A model generated the notes under the pieces. That model was given only the letters and a program-made list of their open reading frames with translations. It made no database searches and was not told where the DNA came from. A stretch of 64,000 bases of DNA from Candidatus Aminicenantes bacterium UBA6072. GTDB lineage: Bacteria > Acidobacteriota > Aminicenantia > UBA2199. The stretch is taken from the NCBI GenBank assembly GCA_002436105.1, contig DIXU01000001.1, positions 186,001-250,000 of the forward strand, read 5' to 3'. This document shows positions 57,244-64,000 of this stretch, piece after piece (position 1 is the first letter of the stretch; each line of letters opens with the position of its first letter). Both the position numbers and the translations under genes were made by a program.

Positions 57244-57792
57244 ATGCAGGACGATGAGCAGGTGATGAGCGAATTGCAGCAGGGGCGGCTGGAGATGCTG
57301 GCCATCCTCTTTGAGCGCCACCACGTCCGCCTCTACAACTTTTTCCTGCGCCTGTGCCGCGACCGCTCCCTGAGCGAAGACCTGGTGCAGGAGGTGTTCC
57401 TGCGCATCCTCAAGTACCGCCAGACCTATCGCGCCGACAGCAAGTTCACCGCCTGGATGTACCGCATCGGCCGCAACGCCCACATCGACCACGTGCGCGC
57501 CCAGCGCCCGGAGACGCCCATCGACGAGGTCTGGGAGCAGGAGCCCAGCCCCGAGCCCGGCCCCGAGCACAGGCTCGAGAGCGACCAGCAGGCCGACCTG
57601 CTGGCCCGGGCCATGGAGCGCCTGCCGCTGCGCAAGCGCGAGGTGCTGCTCCTTTCCCGATTCCAGGAGCTGAAGTACCAGGAGATCGCCGGCATGATGG
57701 CCTGCAGCGTCGAGTCGGTGAAAGTGCTCGTTCACCGTTCGCTCCAGGAGCTGCGGCGCCATTACCTCGACCTGCAAGGAGGAATATCATGA
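57244..57792 (+). CDS. ECF-type RNA polymerase sigma factor
   Basis: 182 aa. Region 2 at about 20-90 (LFERHHVRLYNFFLRLCRDR, EDLVQEVFLRILKYRQTY, FTAWMYRIGRNAHIDHVRAQ), a Pro/Glu-rich linker (EPSPEPGPEH), and region 4 at about 120-175 (LPLRKREVLLLSRFQELKYQ, EIAGMMACSVESVKVLVHRS). Group 4 sigma factor. It overlaps the anti-sigma gene by 4 nt and leads two DUF4097 genes, likely members of its regulon. Confidence 0.95.
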   Translation: MQDDEQVMSELQQGRLEMLAILFERHHVRLYNFFLRLCRDRSLSEDLVQEVFLRILKYRQTYRADSKFTAWMYRIGRNAHIDHVRAQRPETPIDEVWEQEPSPEPGPEHRLESDQQADLLARAMERLPLRKREVLLLSRFQELKYQEIAGMMACSVESVKVLVHRSLQELRRHYLDLQGGIS

Positions 57793-58604
57793 ACTGCCCG
57801 GAAGCCAAGAACAAGCTGCCCGACCTGCTCCAGAACAGCCTGGACGCCGCCGAGAGCGCGCGGCTGCGGGAGCACCTGCAGTCCTGCCCCGCCTGCTGGC
57901 AGGAGTGGCAGGAGCTGCACGAGACCTGGTCGCGCCTGGGCCTGCTCCCCGAGGAGCAGCCGGGCCCCGAGCTGCGCCGCGATTTTTACCGCATGCTGGA
58001 GGCGGAACGCCGCGAAGCGGCAGCCGCCGGCCGCCGGCCGTGGCGCGAGCGCCTGCTCGCATGGCTCCCCGACCTGCGCCGGCTGCAACCGGCCATGCAG
58101 CTGGCCGCCGCCGTCCTGGTCGTCGCTGTCGGCTTCGGCGCCGGGCTTTTCATCGGCAGGAACGACCGCGCGGCCGCGGAAAAAATCGAGCGCCTGAGCA
58201 GCGAGGTCGGCCGCCTGCAGCAGCAAACATCGCTGTCGCTGCTCTCCCAGCCGTCGGCCACGGCCCGGCTGCAGGGAATCACCCTGGCGGCGCAGAACCC
58301 CGAGCCCGGCATTGAACTGCGGCGCAAGCTCCTCATGGTCCTGGACGGCGATCCCAGCGTCAACGTCCGCCTGCAGGCGGTCGACGCCCTCTACCTCTAC
58401 GCCGGCGATCCCGAGGTGCGCGCCGCCCTGTCGGCCTCGCTGGCCCGCCAGACCGCGCCCCAGGTGCAGGTCGCCCTGATCGACCTGCTGGTGGCGTTCC
58501 GGGAAAAGCAGGCGGCCTCGGCCCTGAAAAAGTTGATGGCGGATGAGAAGATCCTCCCCGAGGTCAAGCAGCGCGCCCGCGCCGGCGTCGACCTCATTCT
58601 CTAG
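57789..58604 (+). CDS. Anti-sigma factor with zinc-finger N terminus and HEAT-like repeats
   Basis: 271 aa from the ATG at 57789, with AGGAGG 6 nt upstream, overlapping the sigma gene stop (ATGA). zf-HC2 motif at the start: MNCPEAKNKLPDLLQNSLDA, then LREHLQSCPACWQEW with the HxxxCxxC ligands. One membrane helix at about 97-118 (MQLAAAVLVVAVGFGAGLFI). The extracytoplasmic half has HEAT-like helical pairs (VNVRLQAVDALYLYAGDPEV, VQVALIDLLVAFREKQAASA). Membrane anti-sigma with sensing domain; it should hold the ECF factor inactive until a signal. Confidence 0.9.
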   Translation: MNCPEAKNKLPDLLQNSLDAAESARLREHLQSCPACWQEWQELHETWSRLGLLPEEQPGPELRRDFYRMLEAERREAAAAGRRPWRERLLAWLPDLRRLQPAMQLAAAVLVVAVGFGAGLFIGRNDRAAAEKIERLSSEVGRLQQQTSLSLLSQPSATARLQGITLAAQNPEPGIELRRKLLMVLDGDPSVNVRLQAVDALYLYAGDPEVRAALSASLARQTAPQVQVALIDLLVAFREKQAASALKKLMADEKILPEVKQRARAGVDLIL

Positions 58605-58634
58605 CTTCATGGGAAAATCTGATTTTTTCCGGCC

Positions 58635-58651
58635 CCAAGGCGTAACCTTGG
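58635..58651 (+). other. Small intercistronic hairpin in the sigma operon
   Basis: CCAAGG, loop CGTAA, CCTTGG, in the 98-nt gap between anti-sigma and first DUF4097 genes. No U tract follows, so it may be a processing or partial-termination site rather than a terminator. Confidence 0.4.
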
Positions 58652-58702
58652 CCGCTCCGGCCGGTATTCCCTCCTGGAACGCCTGAAAGGCGAGGAGGCA
58701 AA

Positions 58703-59566
58703 ATGAAGAAATTATGGTTTTTCCCGCTGCTGGCCCTGCTGGCCGCGAGCCAGGCCCCGGGCCGTGACGCCGATAAGTACAAGCTGGAGAAAAAGGATGT
58801 CGTGGAGCGGGTCTTCCGCTTGGCTTTGGAAGCACAGCCGCTCGTGATCAAGGTCGACAATGTGCTCGGCTCGATCACGGCCAGCGGCGCCCCCGGGGCG
58901 CAGGTGCGGATGACGCTGAAGAAGACCCTGCGCGCCGACACCCCGGAATGGCTGGCCCGGGCCGAGAGCGAGGTCCAACTGATCATTAGCGAGAAAGAGG
59001 GTCTGCTGGAACTCTATGTCGACGGCCCCTTCCGCCGCCGCGAAGGCCGCCGCTGCATCAACGACCGGGAATACGATGCCCGTTACGATTTCGAACTGCA
59101 GGTGCCGGAGCGCTGCGACCTGGTCCTGAAAACGGTCACGGACGGCGACATTACGGTCCGCGACGTGACGGGCGCCTTCACCGTGCGCAACGTCAACGGC
59201 CACGTGGAGATGAGCGGCATCGCCGGCAGCGGCTCCGGCCGCACGGTGAACGGCCGGGTCCGGGCCGCTTTCCGCCAGGCGCCGGCCGAGCCCTGCGAGT
59301 TCAAGACGGTCAACGGCAACATCGAGGTCAGCCTGACCCCGGATCAGACGGCCGACTTCAAGGTTAAAACCTTCAACGGCGGCGTCTACAGCGACCTGCC
59401 CGTGAGCTGCCTGCCGTTTCGCGTGGAGGCGTCGCGGCGGGAAAAAGGCCGCTTCGTATACAGCGGACGCGGCTATCGGAAGGTGCGCGTCGGATCCGGC
59501 GGCGCCGAGATCACCCTGGACACCCTGAACGGCGACATCCTGATTGCCGCCGGCAAAACGAACTAA
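58703..59566 (+). CDS. DUF4097 (adhesin-like beta-helix) exported protein
   Basis: 287 aa. Signal peptide 1-20 (KLWFFPLLALLAASQAPGRD). A beta-repeat region follows in which each turn contains a V-x-G/N-G-D/N-I/V pattern: VTDGDITVRDVTG, VRNVNGHVEMSGIAG, KTVNGNIEVSLTPD, KTFNGGVYSDLPV, DTLNGDILIAAGK. This is the DUF4097/DUF4098 solenoid. SD GAGGAGG. Third gene of the sigma operon, 98 nt after the anti-sigma gene; the gap contains a CCAAGG-CGTAA-CCTTGG hairpin without a U tract. Confidence 0.9.
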   Translation: MKKLWFFPLLALLAASQAPGRDADKYKLEKKDVVERVFRLALEAQPLVIKVDNVLGSITASGAPGAQVRMTLKKTLRADTPEWLARAESEVQLIISEKEGLLELYVDGPFRRREGRRCINDREYDARYDFELQVPERCDLVLKTVTDGDITVRDVTGAFTVRNVNGHVEMSGIAGSGSGRTVNGRVRAAFRQAPAEPCEFKTVNGNIEVSLTPDQTADFKVKTFNGGVYSDLPVSCLPFRVEASRREKGRFVYSGRGYRKVRVGSGGAEITLDTLNGDILIAAGKTN

Positions 59567-59577
59567 GGAGAACAACC

Positions 59578-60420
59578 ATGAATATTTACAAAAAAATCGC
59601 ATTGGTCGTCGTATTCCTGTTCCTGGCCCTTCCCGCCCTGCGCGGCGAGGAGGCGGCCGAGCGCGTCGCCGTCCCCTTCAGCGACCCGGGCAAGGCTGGC
59701 CGGCTCGAGGTGAGCCTGATCAACGGCGCCATTACCGTCATCGGCTACGAGGGCAAGGAGGTCATCGTCGAATCGAAGGCCCAGGCCCAGGTGGTCACCC
59801 CGGCCGCGCCCGAGAAGCCGTCAAGCAAGTATCCCGGCATGAAGCGCCTGGCTGCCGCCGGCGGCGGCCTGCGCGTCGATGAGGCGGGCAACGTGATGAA
59901 GATCACCTCGCCGCCCTGGAAGGGCGACACCAGCCTGGCCATCCGCGTACCGCTGAACACCTCCCTGGAATTGCATACGGTCAACGGCGGCGACATCCGG
60001 GTGGAGAACGTGAGCGGCGAGATCGATGCCTCCCACGTCAACGGCGACATCGTCATCGCCCGCGGTTCGGGCGCGGTGGCCGCCCACACCGTCAACGGCA
60101 AGGTCGTCGCCTCGTTCAGCCGCCTGGACGGCAAGAAGCCCCTGTCGCTGGTCACCTTCAACGGCGACGTCGACCTCACCCTGCCCGCCGCGGCCAAAGC
60201 CAATTTGAAGATGAGCATCAACAACGAGGGGGAGATCTACAGTGACTTCGAGCTGGCCGTCCAGACCGAGAACGTGCGCTCCGTCGAGGACGAGCGTTAT
60301 CGGCACGGGCGCTACCGCCTGAACATCGAGAAGACGGTCGTCGCCGCACTCAACGGCGGCGGCCAGGAGATCACCCTGAATACTTTCAACGGCGACATCC
60401 TGCTGCGCAAAGCCAAGTAG
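59578..60420 (+). CDS. Second DUF4097 exported protein
   Basis: 280 aa. Signal peptide of about 22 residues (IALVVVFLFLALPALRG), then the same solenoid pattern: LINGAITVIGYEGK, HTVNGGDIRVENVSG, SHVNGDIVIARGSG, HTVNGKVVASFSRL, VTFNGDVDLTLPA, NTFNGDILLRKAK. It ends the operon and is closed by a strong terminator. It is a diverged paralogue of the preceding gene, from an old tandem duplication. SD AAGGAG. Confidence 0.9.
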   Translation: MNIYKKIALVVVFLFLALPALRGEEAAERVAVPFSDPGKAGRLEVSLINGAITVIGYEGKEVIVESKAQAQVVTPAAPEKPSSKYPGMKRLAAAGGGLRVDEAGNVMKITSPPWKGDTSLAIRVPLNTSLELHTVNGGDIRVENVSGEIDASHVNGDIVIARGSGAVAAHTVNGKVVASFSRLDGKKPLSLVTFNGDVDLTLPAAAKANLKMSINNEGEIYSDFELAVQTENVRSVEDERYRHGRYRLNIEKTVVAALNGGGQEITLNTFNGDILLRKAK

Positions 60421-60444
60421 CGACCAGCGGATCAGCGAGCACAA

Positions 60445-60472
60445 GGACCGGCCCGGCCGGTCCTTTTTTTTT
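60445..60472 (+). terminator. Rho-independent terminator of the ECF sigma operon
   Basis: GGACCGGCC (60445-60453) pairs with GGCCGGTCC (60455-60463), in practice a 6-bp stem with a 7-nt loop, followed by nine T. Confidence 0.9.
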
Positions 60473-60507
60473 AATAGAAAAGCGTCAATGACAGTAGCGT
60501 TAATTGA

Positions 60508-60696
60508 AATCGGTTTACGGTAGACGGTAGACGGTTGACGGTCAGGAAAAGCAATACGAAGACCTAAATTCCAAATCCCAAGCACCAAATTCCAAATAAA
60601 TAACAAATTCCAAATTCCAATTTCCAAAACGAAAGCCCCTTGCAAAGAATTCTCTTGGTTTGGGTCAAAGTCCCCGTCAGGGGATTTGGTAATTGC
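60508..60696. repeat. First copy of a 189-bp tandem duplication
   Basis: Starts AATCGGTTTACGG and runs through ACGGTAG/ACGGTTG heptamers, a TTCCAAA-type arm, AAAGCCCCTTGCAAAG, and the core GGGTCAAAGTCCCCGTCAGG to GGTAATTGC. The next copy begins at 60697 with the same sequence. Confidence 0.85.
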
Positions 60697-60883
60697 AATC
60701 GGTTTACGGTAGACGGTAGACGGTTGACGGTCAGGAAAAGCAATACGAAGACTTAAATTCCAAATCCCAAGCACCAAATTCCAAATAAATCCCAATTTCC
60801 AAATTCCAATTTCCAAACGAAAGCCCCTTGCAAAGAATTCTCTTGGTTTGGGTCAAAGTCCCCGTCAGGGGATTTGGTAATTG
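60697..60883. repeat. Second copy of the 189-bp tandem duplication
   Basis: Nearly identical to 60508-60696 but about 2 nt shorter; differences are one C/T change (GACCTAAATT vs GACTTAAATT) and small changes in the heptamer arm near 60790. It is followed by the other arm elements (GGTGCTTGGAATTC) and YACGCGT heptamers at 60908-60938, then CATCACG/CATAACG units. The whole gap 60473-61040 between convergent genes holds only repeats. Confidence 0.85.
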
Positions 60884-61040
60884 GTGCTTGGAATTCAATT
60901 CTTCACATGTCACGCGTTACGCGTTACGCGTCACGAAGACCAGGCTCTTGTTCTTTCGCATCACGCAAAACGCATAACGGATAATGACAGATCATTTCCG
61001 TGCGGCGGTTGCCCGTTGTCTGCCGGCCGCCATGATCTTT

Positions 61041-61334
61041 TCAGCACGGCCCCCAGACGTGGCCGGGGTGGCGCTTCTCGTACTCGCGCGCCGAGGCCTT
61101 GGTGACCTGGTGCCATGGCAGGCCGAGCCTGGCGCCGACGACCAGGGCCAGGGCGCAGCGGCAGAGGGTGGGATCGACCTCCCGCCGCAGAACGTCGAAC
61201 ACCTCGTAGGGATCGCGGCGCAGGAACTCCTCGCGGCTGGAGATGCCGATCCGCTTCAATTTACTTTCGGTCACCCGGCCGATGTTGGGCAGGGAGCGCA
61301 GCGAAGAACCACCGCGAGCCTCCGCGCCTTTCAT
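61041..61334 (-). CDS. Helix-hairpin-helix protein (Cdd1/TfoX-C-like)
   Basis: 97 aa. The HhH segment SLRSLPNIGRVTESKLKRIG is followed by ISSREEFLRRDPYEVFDVLR and LCRCALALVVGARLGLPWHQ, the pattern of the Cdd1/pathogenicity-locus and TfoX-C domains, often described as DNA-binding. The ATG overlaps the upstream gene's stop (ATGA). A much longer frame to 61709 on this strand is antisense-like readthrough. Function unknown. Confidence 0.82.
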   Translation of the reverse strand: MKGAEARGGSSLRSLPNIGRVTESKLKRIGISSREEFLRRDPYEVFDVLRREVDPTLCRCALALVVGARLGLPWHQVTKASAREYEKRHPGHVWGPC

Positions 61335-61930
61335 GATCCCGCACCGGCGATGCCGCGGAAAACATAGATGGCGGCTATGATCCCGGCAGCGACCAAAACC
61401 CACTGCAGGGCATACGGCTTCATCCCCGTTTCGCTGCGCAACTGAGCCCTGACCTTCGCCGGCGCCACCCTGAGTGCCAGGAGCAGGGGCAGCCCGCCCA
61501 TCAGGACGAACAGCACGCCGCAGACCAGCCAGCTCCAGGCGAAGCCGCCGCCGGGCGGGGCGAAGGCGAACTCCAGGAAATTCCAGCCCAATGACAGGAA
61601 AAGCCCCGGCCAGGCCAGGGGCATCAGGTTGACGCCACCTGGGACGCCGCTGATCATGTTGACGAAAAAGCAGGCCATGCCGAAGAGGATGGCCACGGGC
61701 ATGATCCAAACCCAGTTGGGCGCCGGGTGCTCGATGGCGTAGGGTCCGCCCGAGGCGACCATGCCGCCCAGGCGCATGATCGGGCGCATGGCCTGGTAGA
61801 GCAGGGCGATGCTGGCGGCGACGCCGAAAAGGGTGAAATGGAACAGGAAGCGCCTGCGGGCCGAGGGTTCCCGCCCGGCGGAGCCGATCCCGGCTTGGGT
61901 CCGCATTTCCTGGAAAGAAAACCGCGTCAT
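61331..61930 (-). CDS. Polytopic membrane protein of unknown function
   Basis: 199 aa. Cytosolic N terminus rich in Arg, then about five membrane helices (FHFTLFGVAASIALLYQAM, WIMPVAILFGMACFFVNMIS, LAWPGLFLSLGWNFLEFAF, SWLVCGVLFVLMGGLPLLLA, ALQWVLVAAGIIAAIYVF). No conserved motif recognised. Overlaps the Cdd1-like gene by 4 nt, so the two form a small operon. Confidence 0.72.
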   Translation of the reverse strand: MTRFSFQEMRTQAGIGSAGREPSARRRFLFHFTLFGVAASIALLYQAMRPIMRLGGMVASGGPYAIEHPAPNWVWIMPVAILFGMACFFVNMISGVPGGVNLMPLAWPGLFLSLGWNFLEFAFAPPGGGFAWSWLVCGVLFVLMGGLPLLLALRVAPAKVRAQLRSETGMKPYALQWVLVAAGIIAAIYVFRGIAGAGS

Positions 61931-61986
61931 GGTCCCTCCCGGCCGGGCGCCGGCCCCGGCTTCATCCCGATTCTAGCACGCCGCTA

Positions 61987-62015
61987 TTGAAAAATGAACG
62001 CCGCTTGGGTATGAT
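61987..62015 (+). promoter_or_regulatory. Promoter for the POT transporter
   Basis: TTGAAA (61987-61992), 17 bp, TATGAT (62010-62015), about 40 nt before the ATG. A GGAGG SD lies in front of the ATG. Confidence 0.7.
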
Positions 62016-62056
62016 GTTTTTTTCAAGGCCGGAAATCAAACCTGGAGGTTCCGCCT

Positions 62057-63871
62057 ATGTTCAAGAATCACCCCAAGGGGCTGTTCGTTGCCTTCTTCGC
62101 CAACATGGGCGAACGCTTCGGTTTCTACACCATGATGGCCATCCTGGTCCTCTTTCTGCAGGCCAGGTATGACCTCTCCGCCTACACGGCCAGCAATTAC
62201 TATAGCTGGTTCTATTATGCCATCTACGCCCTGGCATTGTTCGGCGGCATCCTGGCCGACAGCACCCGCAAGTACAAGCTGGTCATCCTGTTCGGCATCA
62301 TCATCATGTTCGCCGGCTATTCCGTCCTGGCCATCCCGGGCATGCCGCTGACCATCACCCTGGTCGGCCTCTTCGTCATCGCCTTCGGCAACGGCCTGTT
62401 CAAGGGCAACCTGCAGGCGGTGGTCGGCCAGCTCTACGACGACCCGAAATATTCCAAGCTGCGCGACACGGCCTTCATGATCTTCTACATGGGCATCAAC
62501 GTCGGCGCCTTTTTCGCCCCCTTCGCCGCCACCACCATCCGCAACTGGTTCCTGCGCACCCAGGGCTTCGCCCACGACGGCAGCCTGCCGGCCATGTGCC
62601 ACGCCTACCTGGACGGCCGCATGACCGAGAGCGCATCCATCGCCGGCCTGGAGAGCCTGGCGTCCAAGGTGTCCAACGCCACGATCGCCGGCGCCGATCA
62701 GCTCAGGGAGTTCGCCACCAGCTACATCAACGCCTTCGCCCGCGGCTACAACTACGCCTTCGGCCTGGCCGCGATCGCCATGATCATCTCGCTGCTGGTG
62801 TACGTCGTCTTCAACCGCCATCTGCCCAACAAGGTCAAGACCGCAGTGAAGCCGGGCAGTGCCGACAAGGGCGAGCGGCCGATCGCCAACCTGCCCAGCC
62901 TGGCCATCGGCCTGGTATTCATCATCGTCACGGCGGCGGTGTTCCACTTCGCCTTCAACCAGTTCGCCCTGGGCATGGCCATGGGGCTGTTCCTCGGCTT
63001 TGTCGCCTTCATCATCACCACTTCGGTCAAGGAGGAGAAGCCGCGGGTGCTGGCCCTGGTGCTGGTGTTCTTCGTGGTCATCTTCTTCTGGATGTCCTTC
63101 CACCAGAACGGTTTGACCCAGACCTTCTTCGCCCGCGACTACACGGTCAAGGAGGTCGGCCCGATCTTCAACATCTTCTTCAACCTCAACTCCATGCTGG
63201 CCTTCATCGGCTGCCTGGCCGGGCTGGCGCTGCTGATCTTCAGGAAGAAGCCCGCGCAGAAGACCGTCGGCCTGGCCATGTTCGCCGGCTTCGGCGCCCT
63301 GACCTATTACTTCGTTTCCGGCTACCAGGTTTTGAACCCCATCGCGCCGGAGATCTTCCAGTCCTTCAACCCGCTGTTCATCGTGGCCCTCACCTTCCCG
63401 GTGATGGGCGTCTTCACCTGGCTGCGCAACCGCAACCTGGAGCCGTCGACGCCGCGCAAGATCGGCATCGGCATGATCATCGCCGCCGTCGGCTTCGTCA
63501 TCATGCTGGTCGGTTCGCTGCAGCTGGCGGCGCCCAAGCTGGTCGCCAGCGCCAACATGACCGAGTGGGGGCGCGTCTCACCCTCCTGGCTCATCAGCAG
63601 CTACCTGATCCTGACCATCGCCGAACTGTTCCTCAGCCCCATGGGGCTCTCGTTCGTCTCCAAGGTCTCGCCGGTCCGCTTCCAGGGGCTGATGCAGGGC
63701 GGCTGGCTGCTGGCCACCGCCACCGGCAACAAACTGCTGTTCGTCGGCGGCTATTTCTGGGACAAGATCGAGCTGTGGCAGCTGTGGGCCATCTTCGTCA
63801 TCTGCTGCCTGCTGTCGGCCGCGTTCATCTTCTCGATCATGAAGCGCCTGGAGCGCACGACCCAGAGCTGA
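62057..63871 (+). CDS. POT/PTR-family proton-dependent oligopeptide transporter
   Basis: Imports di- and tripeptides with protons; inner membrane. 604 aa with about 14 membrane helices. The family motif near the N terminus reads FANMGERFGFYTMMAIL: the first Glu of ExxER is Asn here, the ER pair intact. The second signature, FIAFGNGLFKGNLQAVVGQL, is present (family: GxGxxKPN). A 60-residue hydrophilic insertion after helix 6 (DGSLPAMCHAYLDGRMTESA) is also typical of the Bacteroides-type branch. SD CTGGAGG. It is followed by the end of an ABC ATPase gene on the other strand. Confidence 0.92.
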   Translation: MFKNHPKGLFVAFFANMGERFGFYTMMAILVLFLQARYDLSAYTASNYYSWFYYAIYALALFGGILADSTRKYKLVILFGIIIMFAGYSVLAIPGMPLTITLVGLFVIAFGNGLFKGNLQAVVGQLYDDPKYSKLRDTAFMIFYMGINVGAFFAPFAATTIRNWFLRTQGFAHDGSLPAMCHAYLDGRMTESASIAGLESLASKVSNATIAGADQLREFATSYINAFARGYNYAFGLAAIAMIISLLVYVVFNRHLPNKVKTAVKPGSADKGERPIANLPSLAIGLVFIIVTAAVFHFAFNQFALGMAMGLFLGFVAFIITTSVKEEKPRVLALVLVFFVVIFFWMSFHQNGLTQTFFARDYTVKEVGPIFNIFFNLNSMLAFIGCLAGLALLIFRKKPAQKTVGLAMFAGFGALTYYFVSGYQVLNPIAPEIFQSFNPLFIVALTFPVMGVFTWLRNRNLEPSTPRKIGIGMIIAAVGFVIMLVGSLQLAAPKLVASANMTEWGRVSPSWLISSYLILTIAELFLSPMGLSFVSKVSPVRFQGLMQGGWLLATATGNKLLFVGGYFWDKIELWQLWAIFVICCLLSAAFIFSIMKRLERTTQS

Positions 63872-63909
63872 CGCGTATTCCGGGAAATCCCGGCTGGCGA
63901 AGCCCGTTG

Positions 63910-64000
63910 TCAGGTAGCGGCGCCATCCTGCTGGACGGCGCCGTCCAGCAGGCGAATCGTGCTTTGAGAAAAGGCGGCGATGGCCGGATCGTGGGTCACC
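63910..64000 (-). CDS. ABC transporter ATP-binding protein, C-terminal end only
   Basis: The last 29 codons of a gene running off the window edge: VTHDPAIAAFSQSTIRLLDG followed by AVQQDGAAT and TGA. The H-loop (VTHD) and the strand IRLLDG are typical of LolD/MacB-type ATPases. No more can be said about substrate. Its 3' end contains a 26-bp perfect palindrome (63927-63952). Confidence 0.8.
   Translation of the reverse strand, partial: VTHDPAIAAFSQSTIRLLDGAVQQDGAAT
63927..63952. other. 26-bp perfect palindrome
   Basis: CCTGCTGGACGGC followed immediately by its reverse complement, GCCGTCCAGCAGG. It lies within the coding end of the ABC ATPase, encoding LLDGAVQQD. It would form a strong stem on either strand. 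No U tract follows. Confidence 0.7.

Noticed and set aside
56176..57777. 533-aa reading of the kinase-like gene
   Set aside because: The N-terminal 220 residues lie antisense to the ECF sigma factor and its promoter and show no domain; the ATG at 57114 is used.
61041..61709. 222-aa reading of the helix-hairpin-helix gene
   Set aside because: The upstream part is out-of-frame readthrough of the membrane-protein gene; the ATG at 61334 overlaps that gene's stop in the usual ATGA manner.

Overview
The window is GC-rich bacterial chromosome with dense genes, many of which overlap by 4-20 nt. Omp85/TamB-type proteins, a DUF5916 barrel, a SurA-like chaperone, lipoproteins with lipoboxes and a four-gene succinate dehydrogenase point to a diderm heterotroph. 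A tungsten aldehyde:ferredoxin oxidoreductase, a flavodiiron protein with its rubredoxin and a MenA-like prenyltransferase suggest anaerobic or microaerobic life. The mix fits Acidobacteriota-like lineages, including candidate phylum Aminicenantes, but no rRNA or other marker fixes the placement. No tRNA, rRNA, CRISPR array, phage gene or transposase was found.

Layout. 1-2.2 kb: aspartate-family synthesis (asd, truncated by the window, and aspartokinase). 2.4-4.2 kb: LemA and two TPM-domain proteins. 4.3-5.8 kb: rubredoxin and flavodiiron protein behind a consensus promoter. 5.8-10.3 kb: overlapping operon thpR-plsY-gpsA-FHA/GAF cyclase-TPR lipoprotein. 10.5-12.4 kb: two exported proteins. 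12.5-15.5 kb: mobB, two very small genes and the tungsten oxidoreductase, closed by a terminator. 15.6-18.7 kb: PhoH ATPase and an exported multidomain protein. 19-22.2 kb: sdhCDAB. 22.3-27.3 kb: diguanylate cyclase, amylomaltase, and a FecR/DUF6600 protein with a long Ser-rich tail. 27.6-34.5 kb: transaldolase, TamB, Omp85. 34.8-38.5 kb: DUF5916 and UbiA proteins. 38.6-40.5 kb: SurA-like, YhaM-like and zinc-ribbon genes. 40.5-42.3 kb: a PilB/GspE-like protein with ruined nucleotide-binding motifs. 42.5-45.6 kb: DUF58/BatD/BatA-like operon. 45.6-48.7 kb: RlmL-like methyltransferase, thioredoxin-like protein, AlaX. 48.7-51.5 kb: pyrR-pyrB-pyrC. 51.8-57.1 kb: FmdB-like protein, DUF937 cassette, mnmA, dus and a sugar-kinase-like gene, with repeats between them. 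57.2-60.4 kb: ECF sigma, anti-sigma and two DUF4097 proteins. 61-64 kb: helix-hairpin-helix protein, membrane protein, POT transporter and the end of an ABC ATPase.

The most unusual feature is between the genes. At least ten intergenic regions hold mosaics of degenerate tandem repeats with 7-bp (some 6-bp) units: AGTGAAA, YAGACGT, YACGCGT, CATAACG, ACCGTCT, TTGGAAT and GTGATA/GTGTCA types. They often occur as inverted arms able to fold into long hairpins, and mostly lie between convergent genes. The clearest case is the DUF937 gene, flanked by inverted arms of 198 and 211 bp that differ by one substitution, one extra heptamer and one extra hexamer. A 189-bp unit is duplicated in tandem near 60.5 kb, and one repeat supplies the last codons and stop of the kinase-like gene.

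Several genes have sigma70-type -10 boxes ending only 6-13 nt before the start codon and no Shine-Dalgarno sequence (thpR, mobB, phoH, the diguanylate cyclase, the SurA-like gene, dus), suggesting leaderless mRNAs next to ordinary SD-led genes.
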